Positions 35,729 to 44,578 of a DNA stretch of 64,000 nt are shown here, in pieces. The notes below the pieces were generated by a model. It was not told where the DNA came from, did no database searches, and saw nothing but the letters and a program-made list of their open reading frames with translations. Origin of the DNA: Oceanicaulis sp. HTCC2633 (GTDB lineage Bacteria; Pseudomonadota; Alphaproteobacteria; Caulobacterales; Maricaulaceae). The position numbers and the translations under genes were made by a program. Location of the stretch: positions 2,633,425 through 2,697,424 of the forward strand of contig NZ_CH672428.1 of the NCBI RefSeq assembly GCF_000152745.1. Reading direction: 5' to 3'. Every line of letters begins with the position of its first letter. The first letter of the stretch is position 1.

Positions 35729-36256
35729 ATGGCTATTCGAGAGATACTCACCGTTCCCGATCCGCGTCTGAAGCTGGTGTCCAAGCCGGTCGACGCGGTG
35801 GACGACGCGCTTCGCGCCCTGATGGACGACATGGTCGAGACCATGTACGCCGCCGACGGCATTGGCCTGGCGGCGATCCAGGTGGGCGTGGACAAGCGCG
35901 TCATCGTCATGGACCTGTCGGACGAGCGCAATGATCCGCGCTATTACGTCAATCCGGTGATCACCCCGCTGACCGAAGACCTCAAACCCTATCAGGAAGG
36001 CTGCCTGTCGGTCCCGGATGTGTTTGACAGCGTCGAGCGGCCCAAGAAGGTGAAGGTCGAGTATCTCGACTATGACGGCGAGAAACGTGAAGAGATCGCC
36101 GAAGACCTGTTCGCGGTCTGCATCCAGCACGAGATGGATCACCTCGAAGGCGTGGTCTTCATCGACTATCTGTCGCGCCTGAAGCGGGATCGCGCGGTCA
36201 AGAAGGTCCAGAAGCTGGTCAAGCAGCGCGGCGCCCCGACGGAAGCGGCCGAGTGA
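35729..36256 (+). CDS. def: Peptide deformylase
   Basis: Removes the formyl group from the initiator methionine; partner of fmt, which is 1.3 kb away on the other strand. 175 residues, with all three motifs: GIGLAAIQ (44-51), EGCLSVP with metal ligand C92, and QHEMDHLEG with H134 and H138 as ligands and E135 as catalyst. ATG 35729 was chosen over an in-frame ATG 21 nt upstream because the conserved N terminus is M-x-I-R-x-I-L. Overlaps the next gene by 4 nt. Confidence 0.97.
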   Translation: MAIREILTVPDPRLKLVSKPVDAVDDALRALMDDMVETMYAADGIGLAAIQVGVDKRVIVMDLSDERNDPRYYVNPVITPLTEDLKPYQEGCLSVPDVFDSVERPKKVKVEYLDYDGEKREEIAEDLFAVCIQHEMDHLEGVVFIDYLSRLKRDRAVKKVQKLVKQRGAPTEAAE

Positions 36257-36819
36257 TCGGGTTTCGCTTCGCGCTTCTGAGCGCGCCGCTGGCTCTGGCC
36301 GCGTGTGCGCCGACCGCCCAGCCCGAACCGGATCTGTTCGAGCGCCTGAGCGCCTATTGCGGGCAGGCCCTTGAAGGCCGGGTCACCTCTGATGATCCGC
36401 GGGACGAAGCGTTCGCCACAGAGCGTTTGGTCATGCATGTGCGTACGTGCGGCGAGACGCAGATGCGTATCCCCTTCCATGTGGGCGAGGACCGCTCACG
36501 CACCTGGGTGATCACGCGCCTGCCCGAGGACGGGCTGCGGCTCAAGCATGATCACCGCCATGAGGACGGCTCTGAAGACGTGCTGACCCAGTATGGCGGC
36601 GACACCGACGGTCCGGCTGGCCCTGTGCGTGCGGACTTTCCCGCCGATGCCGAGAGCCAGGCCCTGTTCGAGCGCGAGAACATTCCCGCCTCGATGGCGA
36701 ATGTCTGGTCGATCACGCTCGACGATGACAGCTTCACCTATGCGCTCGATCGCCCGAACCGGCATTTCGCGGTGGAGTTTGATCTGACCGAACCGGTCGA
36801 GACCCCGCCTGCGCCCTAG
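36253..36819 (+). CDS. Lipoprotein of unknown function (conserved secreted family)
   Basis: 188 residues starting with GTG at 36253, overlapping the def stop by 4 nt (GTGA), so translation is coupled. N terminus ends in LALAAC, a lipobox with lipidated Cys at 18. The body contains [38 protein letters not shown] (given here only as landmarks RSRTWVIT and [10 protein letters not shown]), which I recognise as a conserved block in proteins of unknown function from many proteobacteria. No catalytic motif assigned. Confidence 0.8.
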   Translation: MIGFRFALLSAPLALAACAPTAQPEPDLFERLSAYCGQALEGRVTSDDPRDEAFATERLVMHVRTCGETQMRIPFHVGEDRSRTWVITRLPEDGLRLKHDHRHEDGSEDVLTQYGGDTDGPAGPVRADFPADAESQALFERENIPASMANVWSITLDDDSFTYALDRPNRHFAVEFDLTEPVETPPAP

Positions 36820-36834
36820 GGCGCGGAGTAGGGC

Positions 36835-37596
36835 TTACCCCTCCAGCTCGAACCCGTCCGGATACGCCACCAGCGACAGGTAGAGCCCGTCCGGCGGGGC
36901 GACAGGGCCGCAGCGGGAGCGGTCGGCGGCGTCAAGCGCCGCCTTGAAATCCTCCGGCGTCCATTTGCCCAGACCCACCTCGACCAGCGAGCCCACAATC
37001 GAGCGCACCTGACGGTGCAGGAAGCTGATCGCTTCCACCGTCACATGGATTTCTTCGCCGGAGTGGAACACCGCGATCTTGTCGAGCGATTTGACCGGGC
37101 TGTCGGCCTGACACTGGCTGTCGCGGAAGGTCGTGAAATCATGCGTGCCGACCAGATGCTGGGCGGCGGTGTGCATGGCCTCCACATCAAGCGGCTGATA
37201 GACGCGCCAGACCTGACCGCGGGTCAGGGTGAGGGGCGCGCGCCTTGCGTGCAGGCGGTAGATATAGCCGCGCCGGTGAGCCTTGAAGCGGGCGTGAAAC
37301 TCGTCCGTGACGCGCACCGCCTCGACCACCGCAATGGGGTGGGGTTTGAGATGATGATTGATCGCGTCGCGCACCTTGTCGGCGGGGAGATCCTTTTCAA
37401 GATCCACATGGGCGACCTGACCGAGGGCATGGACGCCGGAATCGGTCCGCCCTGCGCCATAGACCTCGCGCGGGCCGCCATCGAGCTTGGCGGCGGCGGC
37501 TTCCAGCGCGCCCTGCACCGAGGGGCCATTGTCCTGCCGCTGCCAACCCACGAACGGGCCGCCATCATATTCGATGGTGAGCTTGTAGCGCGGCAT
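36835..37596 (-). CDS. truA: tRNA pseudouridine synthase A
   Basis: Makes pseudouridine at positions 38-40 of the tRNA anticodon stem. 253 residues. The catalytic Asp D52 is in GAGRTDSGVH, and KLTIEYDGGPFVGWQRQ opens the protein as in the family; RSIVGSLVEVG is the conserved C-terminal block. Begins 2 nt after fmt, so the two are one transcript. Full length. Confidence 0.96.
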   Translation of the reverse strand: MPRYKLTIEYDGGPFVGWQRQDNGPSVQGALEAAAAKLDGGPREVYGAGRTDSGVHALGQVAHVDLEKDLPADKVRDAINHHLKPHPIAVVEAVRVTDEFHARFKAHRRGYIYRLHARRAPLTLTRGQVWRVYQPLDVEAMHTAAQHLVGTHDFTTFRDSQCQADSPVKSLDKIAVFHSGEEIHVTVEAISFLHRQVRSIVGSLVEVGLGKWTPEDFKAALDAADRSRCGPVAPPDGLYLSLVAYPDGFELEG

Positions 37597-37598
37597 GG

Positions 37599-38528
37599 CT
37601 AGGCCAGCACCGTGCCCTTGGGCACGTCCACGCCATTGAGGAAGGCCTTCGCGTCCATCACGCCCTTGCCCTCGCGCTGAAGGCGGACCAGGCGCACAGC
37701 GCCGCGCCCGCAGGCGATCAGAAGCGAGTCATCGAGCGCTTCGCCCGGCTCGCCTTCGCCGGCTTCCGGCTGGGCGAAGTGGACCTTCACCCGCACGGGC
37801 TTGTCGCCGGGCAGTTCAAAGTATGCGCCGGGGAAGGGGGAGAGGCCGCGGATATGGTCCGCCACCTCGCTGGCAGGTTTGGACCAGTTGATGCGCGCTT
37901 CCTCACGGGTGATCTTCTTGGCGTAGGTGACGCCCTCTTCGCTCTGGGGTGCGGCGTTGAGCGAGCCGCGCTCAAGCGCGGCGAGGGTGCGCGGCCATAA
38001 AAGCGCGCCCGTGCTCATCAGCCGGTCATGCAGGCTGGCGGCGGTGTCGGTCTCGGAAATGGGGACCACTTCGCTCATCAGCACGGGGCCGGTGTCGAGC
38101 CCGGCCTCCATCTGCATGATCTGCACGCCGGTCATCTCGTCGCCCGCCATGATGGCGCGCTGGATGGGCGCGGCCCCCCGCCAGCGCGGCAGCAGCGAGG
38201 CGTGCAGGTTCAGACAGCCAAGGCGCGGCGCGTCGAGCGCCTGCTGGGGCAGGATCTGGCCGTAGGCGACAACGCAGGCCGCATCGAGATCGAGGCTTTC
38301 AAACTGGGCGATGACGTCAGGATCACGAAAGCTCTCGGGCGTGTGGACGGTCAGCCCGAACTGCTCGGCGAGCTGATGGACCGGGGTCTTCACCAGAGTC
38401 TGGCCTCGTCCGCGCGGACGTTCGGGCTGGGTGTAGACCGCAACCACCTCATGACCCGCGCCGACAATCTCGGCGAGCGAGGCGGCGGCGAAATCCGGAG
38501 TTCCCATGAAGGCGAGGCGTAAGGTCAT
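37599..38528 (-). CDS. fmt: Methionyl-tRNA formyltransferase
   Basis: Formylates initiator Met-tRNA using 10-formyltetrahydrofolate. 309 residues: opening [39 protein letters not shown] (the family SLLPRWRG with catalytic His and the folate pocket), the Asp-containing [10 protein letters not shown]-region, and a C-terminal OB domain. Upstream and translationally linked to truA (gap 2 nt). def, its functional partner, is divergent 2.3 kb away with one lipoprotein gene and truA between. Confidence 0.96.
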   Translation of the reverse strand: MTLRLAFMGTPDFAAASLAEIVGAGHEVVAVYTQPERPRGRGQTLVKTPVHQLAEQFGLTVHTPESFRDPDVIAQFESLDLDAACVVAYGQILPQQALDAPRLGCLNLHASLLPRWRGAAPIQRAIMAGDEMTGVQIMQMEAGLDTGPVLMSEVVPISETDTAASLHDRLMSTGALLWPRTLAALERGSLNAAPQSEEGVTYAKKITREEARINWSKPASEVADHIRGLSPFPGAYFELPGDKPVRVKVHFAQPEAGEGEPGEALDDSLLIACGRGAVRLVRLQREGKGVMDAKAFLNGVDVPKGTVLA

Positions 38529-38594
38529 GGCGGAGCGTCTTGGTTGTTGGAGTCTGGGCTTGGACCTAAACCGAAGCGCGGCTCAGTGAAAGCC

Positions 38595-39554
38595 TCAGGC
38601 GGCCTTCAGCCCTGTAATCTCCTCGCTCAGCGTCCAGAGCGTCCTGGCCGTTTCGGCGTTGCGGATGTGCGGATGCACGCCGTAGAACGCGCCTTCGGGC
38701 GGGTTCGGGGCGGCGACGTTGCAATCCTCGCAATAGACGCCGCCGCGCGCATCCAGCAAAGGAGAGGTCGCGGCCCATAGCGTGGTCGATGCGCCTTCCT
38801 CCACCGTCTTGAAGACCGGGTTCAACACGCCGTTTTCATCAAACCATCCCAGGGCGCGCATTTCGGCCTCGGGCAGATCGCGCTGCAGTTCGGTCATGAT
38901 CCCGCCCGGATGGACCGAGAACGCCTTCAGGCCGCGCGGCTCATACCGTCGGTTCAGCTCCAGCGCGAACAGGGCGTTCGCGCTCTTGGACCGGCCATAG
39001 GCGGGCCATTTCTCATAGTCCGCATCACGCCAGTTCCAGTCGTCCAGATTCACATCGCTGATGCGGTGGGCGAGAGAGGACAGCGCCACGACCCGCGCGC
39101 CCGGGCGCTTGAGCAGGAGATCGCAAATGCGCGCGAACAGGGCGAAATGCCCCAGATGATTGGTGGCGAACTGGCTTTCCCACCCTTTTGAATTGCGCCG
39201 CAGGGGCGTCGCCATGATCCCGGCGTTGTTGATGAGGATGTCGATGCCGTCCGGGGTGAGGTTCCTGAGCGCCTGGGCGCCTTCCGCGACGCTGTCAGGC
39301 TCCATCAGGTCCAGCTTGACGGTCTCGACCCCGAGCCCGTCCAGGGCGGCTTGCGCCTTGCCTTCAGAGCGTATGGTGACGATCACGCGCGCACCAGCGC
39401 TGACAAGGGCGCGGGTGGTTTCAAGTCCGATGCCCGAATAGCCTCCTGTGACGATGACGGTCTTGCCCTTCAGATCGGCCGCCGCGGCGACATCAGCGGC
39501 GGTGGAGCGGGCTCCAAACGGGCTGGGTACGGGATGTTGGCGATCATCGGACAT
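38595..39554 (-). CDS. Short-chain dehydrogenase/reductase
   Basis: 319 residues, classical-to-extended SDR of the retinol-dehydrogenase-like type. NAD(P) site TGGYSGIG near residue 36, NNAG near 109, catalytic Ser in LSSLAHRI, and YxxxK in YGRSK. Longer C terminus with a Cys-rich spot (YCEDCN), unusual in the family. Substrate not identifiable. Follows fmt in reverse direction by 66 bp, so co-transcription is possible, upstream of it. Confidence 0.88.
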   Translation of the reverse strand: MSDDRQHPVPSPFGARSTAADVAAAADLKGKTVIVTGGYSGIGLETTRALVSAGARVIVTIRSEGKAQAALDGLGVETVKLDLMEPDSVAEGAQALRNLTPDGIDILINNAGIMATPLRRNSKGWESQFATNHLGHFALFARICDLLLKRPGARVVALSSLAHRISDVNLDDWNWRDADYEKWPAYGRSKSANALFALELNRRYEPRGLKAFSVHPGGIMTELQRDLPEAEMRALGWFDENGVLNPVFKTVEEGASTTLWAATSPLLDARGGVYCEDCNVAAPNPPEGAFYGVHPHIRNAETARTLWTLSEEITGLKAA

Positions 39555-39680
39555 TCAGGAACCTCCATGCAGACTGGGCGTTGCAGTGTTGCGCGAACAG
39601 GCGCTCGACGCCAGAGTTTGACGGACGCTGATCATGACAGGCGGGCACGGGACGCAAGCCGCAGCTTCAAGGGGACGCAG

Positions 39681-40052
39681 ATGCGAATTTTCTTCATGGT
39701 TCTTGGAATGATGGTGCTGGGCGCCTGTAGCGCGACTTCTCCGGGCGATGCGCCGATCAATGGCGGCCCGGACAATGACTGGCGCGTGGTCGGCCTTGGG
39801 CAAGCCTGTGGCGGCATGGCCGGGATCATGTGCGAAGGCGAGCAGACCGGCGCCGCCTATTGCGCCTACGCCCCGACCGCCCAGTGCGGTGCGGCGGACC
39901 AGATGGGAACCTGCACCGCGCGCCCGCAAATGTGCACCCGGGAATACCGTCCGGTCTGCGGCTGTGACGGCCAGACTTACGGCAATGCCTGCACGGCGGC
40001 CGCCGCCGGCGTCAGCGTTGTCAGCTCTGGCGCCTGTGTCGCCGGTCGCTAG
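39681..40052 (+). CDS. Kazal-domain lipoprotein
   Basis: 123 residues. Lipobox LGAC with lipidated Cys at 16. Ten further cysteines lie at 43, 51, 61, 69, 78, 85, 93, 95, 104 and 119. The C-terminal part (about 78-119) has the Kazal signature PVCGCDGQTYGNAC with the spacing of serine-protease inhibitor domains, as in bacterial Kazal-type proteins from marine groups. Predicted periplasmic or outer-membrane anchored, possibly inhibiting proteases from outside. Upstream Cys-rich half is not recognised. Start ATG 39681, GGGGA at 39671-39675. Confidence 0.75.
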   Translation: MRIFFMVLGMMVLGACSATSPGDAPINGGPDNDWRVVGLGQACGGMAGIMCEGEQTGAAYCAYAPTAQCGAADQMGTCTARPQMCTREYRPVCGCDGQTYGNACTAAAAGVSVVSSGACVAGR

Positions 40053-40123
40053 TCGCACAGCTGTGTAAAGCCTCTTTCATGACTTCGGGCGCCTCATTCC
40101 GATTAGGGAGAGGGGCTGAAGTC

Positions 40124-40624
40124 ATGAAGGTCATACTGGGCCAGCGCATTCCCGACGTTTATGTCGGCCACCTCGACGAGGCGGGCTCGCCCGTTTCGAT
40201 CAGCTTGCGCGGCATTCTGGATCAGGGGACCCATATCGTTATCGGGGTCCCCGGCGCCTTCACGCCGATCTGCACCAAGCGTCATCTGCCCCGCTTCATC
40301 GAGAAGGCGCCTGCGCTGAAGCAGTCAGGATTTGACCAGATCAGCTGCATTGTCTCCAACGACCCCTTCGCGGTGGACCAATGGCGCCGCCAGATCGACC
40401 CCGAGGGACGTCTTCAGTTCTATGCAGACGGGCCCATGGCGTTCTCGCGTTGGTTCGGCCTCACCGAAACCCTGCCTGACCATCTGCATATGGGCGAGCG
40501 CAGCAAGCGGTATCTGCTGATCGTGCGCAATGGCGTGGTCCAGCGGGTGAATATCGAACGGACCGTCATCGAGTTCACCTGCACCGGCCCGGAGGATCTC
40601 GATGCCGACTCGCTGGCGTTCTGA
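40124..40624 (+). CDS. Peroxiredoxin, Prx5/AhpE-like
   Basis: 166 residues. Thioredoxin-fold peroxidase with the peroxidatic Cys C50 in GVPGAFTPIC, which reduces hydroperoxides. A second Cys late in the protein (TCTGPEDLDADSL) is a possible resolving residue as in atypical 2-Cys Prx5. Closest to the Prx5 subfamily because of the PGAFTP block and RYLLIVRNGVVQRVNIE. Start ATG 40124 follows GGGAGAGGGG. No dedicated reductase in the neighbourhood. Confidence 0.9.
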   Translation: MKVILGQRIPDVYVGHLDEAGSPVSISLRGILDQGTHIVIGVPGAFTPICTKRHLPRFIEKAPALKQSGFDQISCIVSNDPFAVDQWRRQIDPEGRLQFYADGPMAFSRWFGLTETLPDHLHMGERSKRYLLIVRNGVVQRVNIERTVIEFTCTGPEDLDADSLAF

Positions 40625-40716
40625 ACCCGGTCTGCGCGAAGGCGGGGATTGAGCCCTTCCTGACCTTTTCGGGCCCGCCCGGGGCGCTTATAGCAGCGTC
40701 CCAAAGGGAGGCGCAC

Positions 40717-41526
40717 ATGGCACGACTTTCAGGCAAGCAGGCATTGGTCACCGGCGCCGCGCGCGGCATAGGCGCAGCGATTGCGGAGCTTTTTGTCCGC
40801 GAGGGCGCCGAGGTGCTGCTCACCGATATTGATGGCGCAGGCGTCGAGGCGCTGGCCGCGCGGCTGGGCGAGCGGGCCCATGCGCGCACGCTGGACGTCA
40901 GCCATGAGACGCACTGGAGCCAGGCCGCCGAATGGGTCGAGCAGAGCTGGGGTGGTCTGGATGTGCTGGTCAACAATGCCGGCATCACCGGCTTCGCCCA
41001 GGCGCCCGGTCTCCATGATCCCGAACATGTCTCGCTTGAAGCCTGGCGCACCGTGCACCGGGTCAATACCGATGGCGTCATGCTGGGCTGTCAGTGGGCG
41101 ATCCGTTTGATGAAGGCGCGCCAGGGCGGCTCGATCATCAATCTGTCGTCACGCTCGGGCGTGGTGGGCATTCCCGCCGCGGCGGCCTATGCCGCGTCCA
41201 AGGCGGCGGTGCTGAACCATACCCGCACCGTGGCGCTTTATTGCGCGCAACAAGGCTACGCCATTCGCTGCAACGCCATCCTGCCCGCCGCGGTCCTGAC
41301 CCCGATGTGGGAGGACATGCTGGGCGAAGGCGAAATGCGCGACCGCGCCGTCGCAGACGTGGAGGCGGGCATTCCCATGGGCCGGTTCGGACGGCCCGGG
41401 GAAGTGGCCGAGACGGCGCTGTTCCTCGCTTCGGAGGCGTCGAGCTACATGACCGGTACGGATTTGCATCTGGATGGCGGCATCCTCGCCGGCGCCGCGT
41501 CCTCGCCTAGACGGGCGGAGGAGTAG
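40717..41526 (+). CDS. Short-chain dehydrogenase/reductase (classical)
   Basis: 269 residues. TGAARGIG at the nucleotide-binding turn (12-19), DVSHETHW region with Asp for NAD, NNAGITG near 88, catalytic Ser in INLSSRSG, YxxxK in YAASK, and the C-terminal end SSYMTGTDLHLDGG found in 3-oxoacyl/3-alpha-HSD-type reductases. Single gene, followed by the repeat-rich gap. Substrate unknown. Confidence 0.92.
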   Translation: MARLSGKQALVTGAARGIGAAIAELFVREGAEVLLTDIDGAGVEALAARLGERAHARTLDVSHETHWSQAAEWVEQSWGGLDVLVNNAGITGFAQAPGLHDPEHVSLEAWRTVHRVNTDGVMLGCQWAIRLMKARQGGSIINLSSRSGVVGIPAAAAYAASKAAVLNHTRTVALYCAQQGYAIRCNAILPAAVLTPMWEDMLGEGEMRDRAVADVEAGIPMGRFGRPGEVAETALFLASEASSYMTGTDLHLDGGILAGAASSPRRAEE

Positions 41527-41578
41527 AGGCTTTTCAGCACCCTTGTCCCCGCCGCAAGACGGCGAGGGTATGAGCAGG

Positions 41579-41652
41579 GCGCGCGGGAGCCGTCCGGGCG
41601 ATTATGGGTCTGTTTTATTGTTGTTATGGAGCCCGATAAGGCTCCCGCGCGC
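41579..41652. repeat. 13-bp inverted repeat with 48-nt T-rich loop
   Basis: GCGCGCGGGAGCC (41579-41591) and GGCTCCCGCGCGC (41640-41652) are perfect complements, 48 nt apart. Inside, CGGGC and GCCCG add a second short stem, and the remaining loop is T-rich (TCTGTTTTATTGTTGTTATG). The layout resembles a mobile palindromic element or a structured RNA; nothing else in the window looks like it. Confidence 0.6.
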
Positions 41653-41944
41653 GATGGTGTTTTCTGCGGCCTCGACCGGCTTGCTGACGCCATTTCTACG
41701 CAGCCTGTCCAAGCTGGACGTTTGTCAGTCGTCCGCCCAAGGGATTCCTGCCCCAGGGGCGCGGCTCCAACAGGATCACCGGAATGTACGAAGTCCCGCC
41801 TTTTCGCTGCAGCGCGGTGCGTTAAACCGCGCCCGCTCGGGACACCACCACCCCTCCCGAACCCAACGCGCCGGCCGCCCGCTCTGGAGGAGTAAGCCGA
41901 GTATGGGGGAAGAGCGGGAGGGGGAGGATAAACACTCCTCTCAT

Positions 41945-42236
41945 CCCCGGCAGAAGCCGGGGCCCAGAGCCGGATGTGAGAGCGCTTGGTGATCTCTGGG
42001 TCCCCGCCTGCGCGGGGAAAGAGAAGAGAGTTTTCAATAACTCAAACCCTGTCATTCCCCGCTTCATGCGGGGGATCCATGCCGGTGGGTCCTATGACAG
42101 GTCACGGCATGGATTCATCGGATAAACCGGTGAATGACATGGGGAGAGACGGGTGGTGCATGGGCCTCCGGATCAAGTCCGAAGGCCGAGAGGTTCAGGC
42201 TCTACATCTCGGTCCTCGGGCTTGACCCGGGGACCC
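41945..42236. repeat. Array of REP-like palindromic units
   Basis: Short GC-rich palindromes of the kind scattered through alphaproteobacterial genomes: CCCCGGC-AGAA-GCCGGGG (41945-41962); CCCCGC-CTGC-GCGGGG (42002-42017); CCCCGC-TTCAT-GCGGGG (42057-42073), flanked by GTCATT and GATCCATG; ATCCATGCCG...CGGCATGGAT (42075-42084 and 42105-42114); GGCCTCCGGATCAAGTCCGAAGGCC (42164-42188, one mismatch); CCTCGGG-CTTGA-CCCGGGG (about 42214-42232). Each is followed or preceded by a CCAG/CCATG flank. Confidence 0.7.
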
Positions 42237-42246
42237 ATGCGGCGGC

Positions 42247-43956
42247 TCAGCGCTGTTCCGCGCGCCAGACCACCTCGCCCTCGACCACGGTCATGACCGG
42301 ACGGGCCTCGGCCAGTTCGGCGTCCGGCACGGTCATGAGATCACGGTCAAAGACGGAGAAGTCCGCCAGCTTGCCCACCTCGATCGTGCCCAGATCATCC
42401 TCGCGGAAGGTGGCGTAAGCGGGCCAGATGGTGAAGAGCTTGAGCGCGGTCTCCCGATCCAGCGCCTGTTCCAGATGCCAGTGCTCATCGGCGAAGCCAT
42501 TGAGGTCGCGGCGCACGGCGGCGGCGTAGAACTCGATCCGCGCCTCGCCGCGCTCTACAGGCGCGTCAGACCCGCCTGCAATGATGGCTCCGCTGTCGAT
42601 GAGCGACCGCCAGGCATAGGCGCCCTCAAGACGATGCAGGCCGATGCGGCTGGCGGCGAAGTGCAGATCGCCAATGGCGTGGCTGGGCTGCATGGAGGCG
42701 ATGACGTCCATGTCCCCAAAGCGCGGAATGTCGTTGGGATGCAGGATCTGGGCGTGCTCCACGCGCCAGCGCGGCTCGGCGACGGCGCGCTCGGCGGCGG
42801 GGACGGCTTCAAGGCTGTCCTGCATCCAGTCGAGCACATTGCGGTTGCCCGCATCGCCGATGGCGTGAATGGCGAGCTGCACGCCGTCCTCCAGGGCGCG
42901 CTGCATCATCGCTTCGGCGCGCTCTTCCTCGGACAGGAACAGGCCGGTGGTGTCCGGCGCATCGTCATAGGGTTCAAGAAGCGCCGCGCCGCGAGACCCG
43001 AGCGCGCCGTCCATGTAGAACTTTACGCCGCGCGCAATGACCCGGCCATCCGCCTCCATGCGCGGGGCGTGGCTGGCGACCGCGTCATAGTCTTCGGGAT
43101 TGGCGTAGACCGAGACCCGGATGGGCAGGTCGCCGGCCTCGGCAAGGCCCGCCATGATGTCCACATCCGCGTAGGGCACGCTCATATCGTGCACGCTGGT
43201 CCAGCCCTGGGACGCCATGACTTCAGCGCCCAGCCGGTAGAGCGTCTCGCGCTCCTCGCCCGTGGGCTCGCCCGCCAGCGCCGCGAAGGGGGCCATGGCG
43301 GCGTCGATGATCATGCCGTTGGGCTGGCCGGTTTCATCCTTCAGGATGGCGCCGCCTTCGGGGTCGGGGGTTGAAGCGGTGATCTGCGCGGCGTTCAGCG
43401 CCGCCGTGTTGGCGACGAGGGCATGGCCGTCCGCGCGCACCAGGATCACCGGCCGCACCGATTCGACTTCATCAAGATCCGCAGCGGTCGGGAAGCGACC
43501 TTCTGGCCAATGGGTCTCGATCCAGCCGCGACCGGCGATGATCGAGGCGCTGTCGTCAGCCGCCGCTTCGGCGACCCGCGCCTTGAGATCCTCGATCGAG
43601 GCCGTGCCTTCAAGGTTCAGAGAGCGTTCGCGTTCGCCCACCCCGATGATATGGGCATGGGCGTCGGTGAAGCCGGGAAAGAGCGTTGCGCCATCCAGGT
43701 CCACCGTGCGCGTGTCATCGCCCATATAGGACTGGCCATCGGCCAGGCTGCCGACAAAGACGATCCGCCCGTCATCCACCGCAATCAGCTCGGCGGTGGG
43801 CTGGCTTTCAACGCCGGTATAGATCGGACCGCCGGTGAAGACGGTGTCTGCGGCGTTCAGGCCGGCGGCCTGATTGACCGCTTGCGGATCAAAGCAGCCG
43901 GTCAGCGCCAGAGCGCCGGCGCCCAGCGAAAGCATGGCGAGTGTTGAACGGATCAT
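42247..43956 (-). CDS. Lipoprotein amidohydrolase (YtcJ-like)
   Basis: 569 residues of the amidohydrolase_3 family. A lipobox LTGC gives a membrane-anchored, periplasmic enzyme. Metal and substrate residues are intact: HAH in DAHAHI, K in GVKFYMDGALGSRG, H in HAIGDAGN, H in VEHAQIL and D in GGSDAPV. Cuts C-N bonds of small amides or imides; family members with known substrates include N-substituted formamide deformylase. Unusual in being lipid-anchored. Stop lies at the edge of the repeat array. Confidence 0.88.
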   Translation of the reverse strand: MIRSTLAMLSLGAGALALTGCFDPQAVNQAAGLNAADTVFTGGPIYTGVESQPTAELIAVDDGRIVFVGSLADGQSYMGDDTRTVDLDGATLFPGFTDAHAHIIGVGERERSLNLEGTASIEDLKARVAEAAADDSASIIAGRGWIETHWPEGRFPTAADLDEVESVRPVILVRADGHALVANTAALNAAQITASTPDPEGGAILKDETGQPNGMIIDAAMAPFAALAGEPTGEERETLYRLGAEVMASQGWTSVHDMSVPYADVDIMAGLAEAGDLPIRVSVYANPEDYDAVASHAPRMEADGRVIARGVKFYMDGALGSRGAALLEPYDDAPDTTGLFLSEEERAEAMMQRALEDGVQLAIHAIGDAGNRNVLDWMQDSLEAVPAAERAVAEPRWRVEHAQILHPNDIPRFGDMDVIASMQPSHAIGDLHFAASRIGLHRLEGAYAWRSLIDSGAIIAGGSDAPVERGEARIEFYAAAVRRDLNGFADEHWHLEQALDRETALKLFTIWPAYATFREDDLGTIEVGKLADFSVFDRDLMTVPDAELAEARPVMTVVEGEVVWRAEQR

Positions 43957-44005
43957 GATGGTTCTCCCCGAAGTCGTTGAGGGGGAAACTAGCGCGGCGC
44001 GCCCG

Positions 44006-44578
44006 TCAGGTCACGGACAGGATGAGCCGGTCGATGATCAGGGGGATGCTGGCCGCCGCCGCCGCCATGATGGGGGGCAGTCCCATCGCGCCCTGGGCCA
44101 CGCGCCAGTGGATGAACAGGCGCAGCAGGCTGTACAGCGTCATCGCCTGTCCGATCGCGCCCGGATCGGCCAGTCCGGCCGGATAGAGCGCCAGCAAGAG
44201 CGCCTGGACATGGACCAGCACGAAGACGGTCCAGTTATGCACCACCAGCCAGCTGGCGAAGCGGTCCTTGAGACCCATCACCATCACCACGCCTGCGGCG
44301 ACGACCGGGAAGAGCAGCCAGAATCGCGCCCAGCTGATCACCGCGTCCACAAGGGTGAAGCGCATGTCCGCGGTGTAGGCGGCGGCGTTCTCGGCATAGA
44401 AATAGTTCACGCCGACAATCAGGAAGAAGAAGGCGGGCAGGGCCAGGATGACGCCCGAGAAGGAGCGCGCCACGCCCTCTGCGCTGACGTCGAAATGCTT
44501 GCGCCAGTCAGGTCTGAACGTCAGCAGCGCAAAGACGCCCGCAACGCCGGACCGCATGTCTCTGATAGCCTGTCTCAT
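44006..44578 (-). CDS. Multi-pass membrane protein of unknown function
   Basis: 190 residues with about five hydrophobic helices (near 40-60, 76-102, 113-133, 140-160, 166-185). No family recognised. It overlaps the dapE stop by 4 nt (ATGA), so it is the last gene of a long minus-strand run and is probably translated with dapE. Possibly a lineage-specific partner of lysine/peptidoglycan precursor synthesis, but no evidence beyond position. Confidence 0.6.
   Translation of the reverse strand: MRQAIRDMRSGVAGVFALLTFRPDWRKHFDVSAEGVARSFSGVILALPAFFFLIVGVNYFYAENAAAYTADMRFTLVDAVISWARFWLLFPVVAAGVVMVMGLKDRFASWLVVHNWTVFVLVHVQALLLALYPAGLADPGAIGQAMTLYSLLRLFIHWRVAQGAMGLPPIMAAAAASIPLIIDRLILSVT

Larger units (their letters stand above)
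41527..42246. other. Repeat-rich non-coding region (720 bp)
   Basis: Several open frames cross this region, but none has a ribosome site, domain or protein-like composition. It contains a long hairpin (41579-41652) in its first part and a dense array of palindromic units (41945-42236) in its second. Between them (41653-41940) I see no clear structure apart from a small GCGGT...ACCGC repeat around 41815. Confidence 0.6.

Noticed and set aside
41474-41992. 172-codon frame downstream of the short-chain dehydrogenase, and opposing frames
   Set aside because: Runs through palindromic repeats, no ribosome site, no recognisable sequence.
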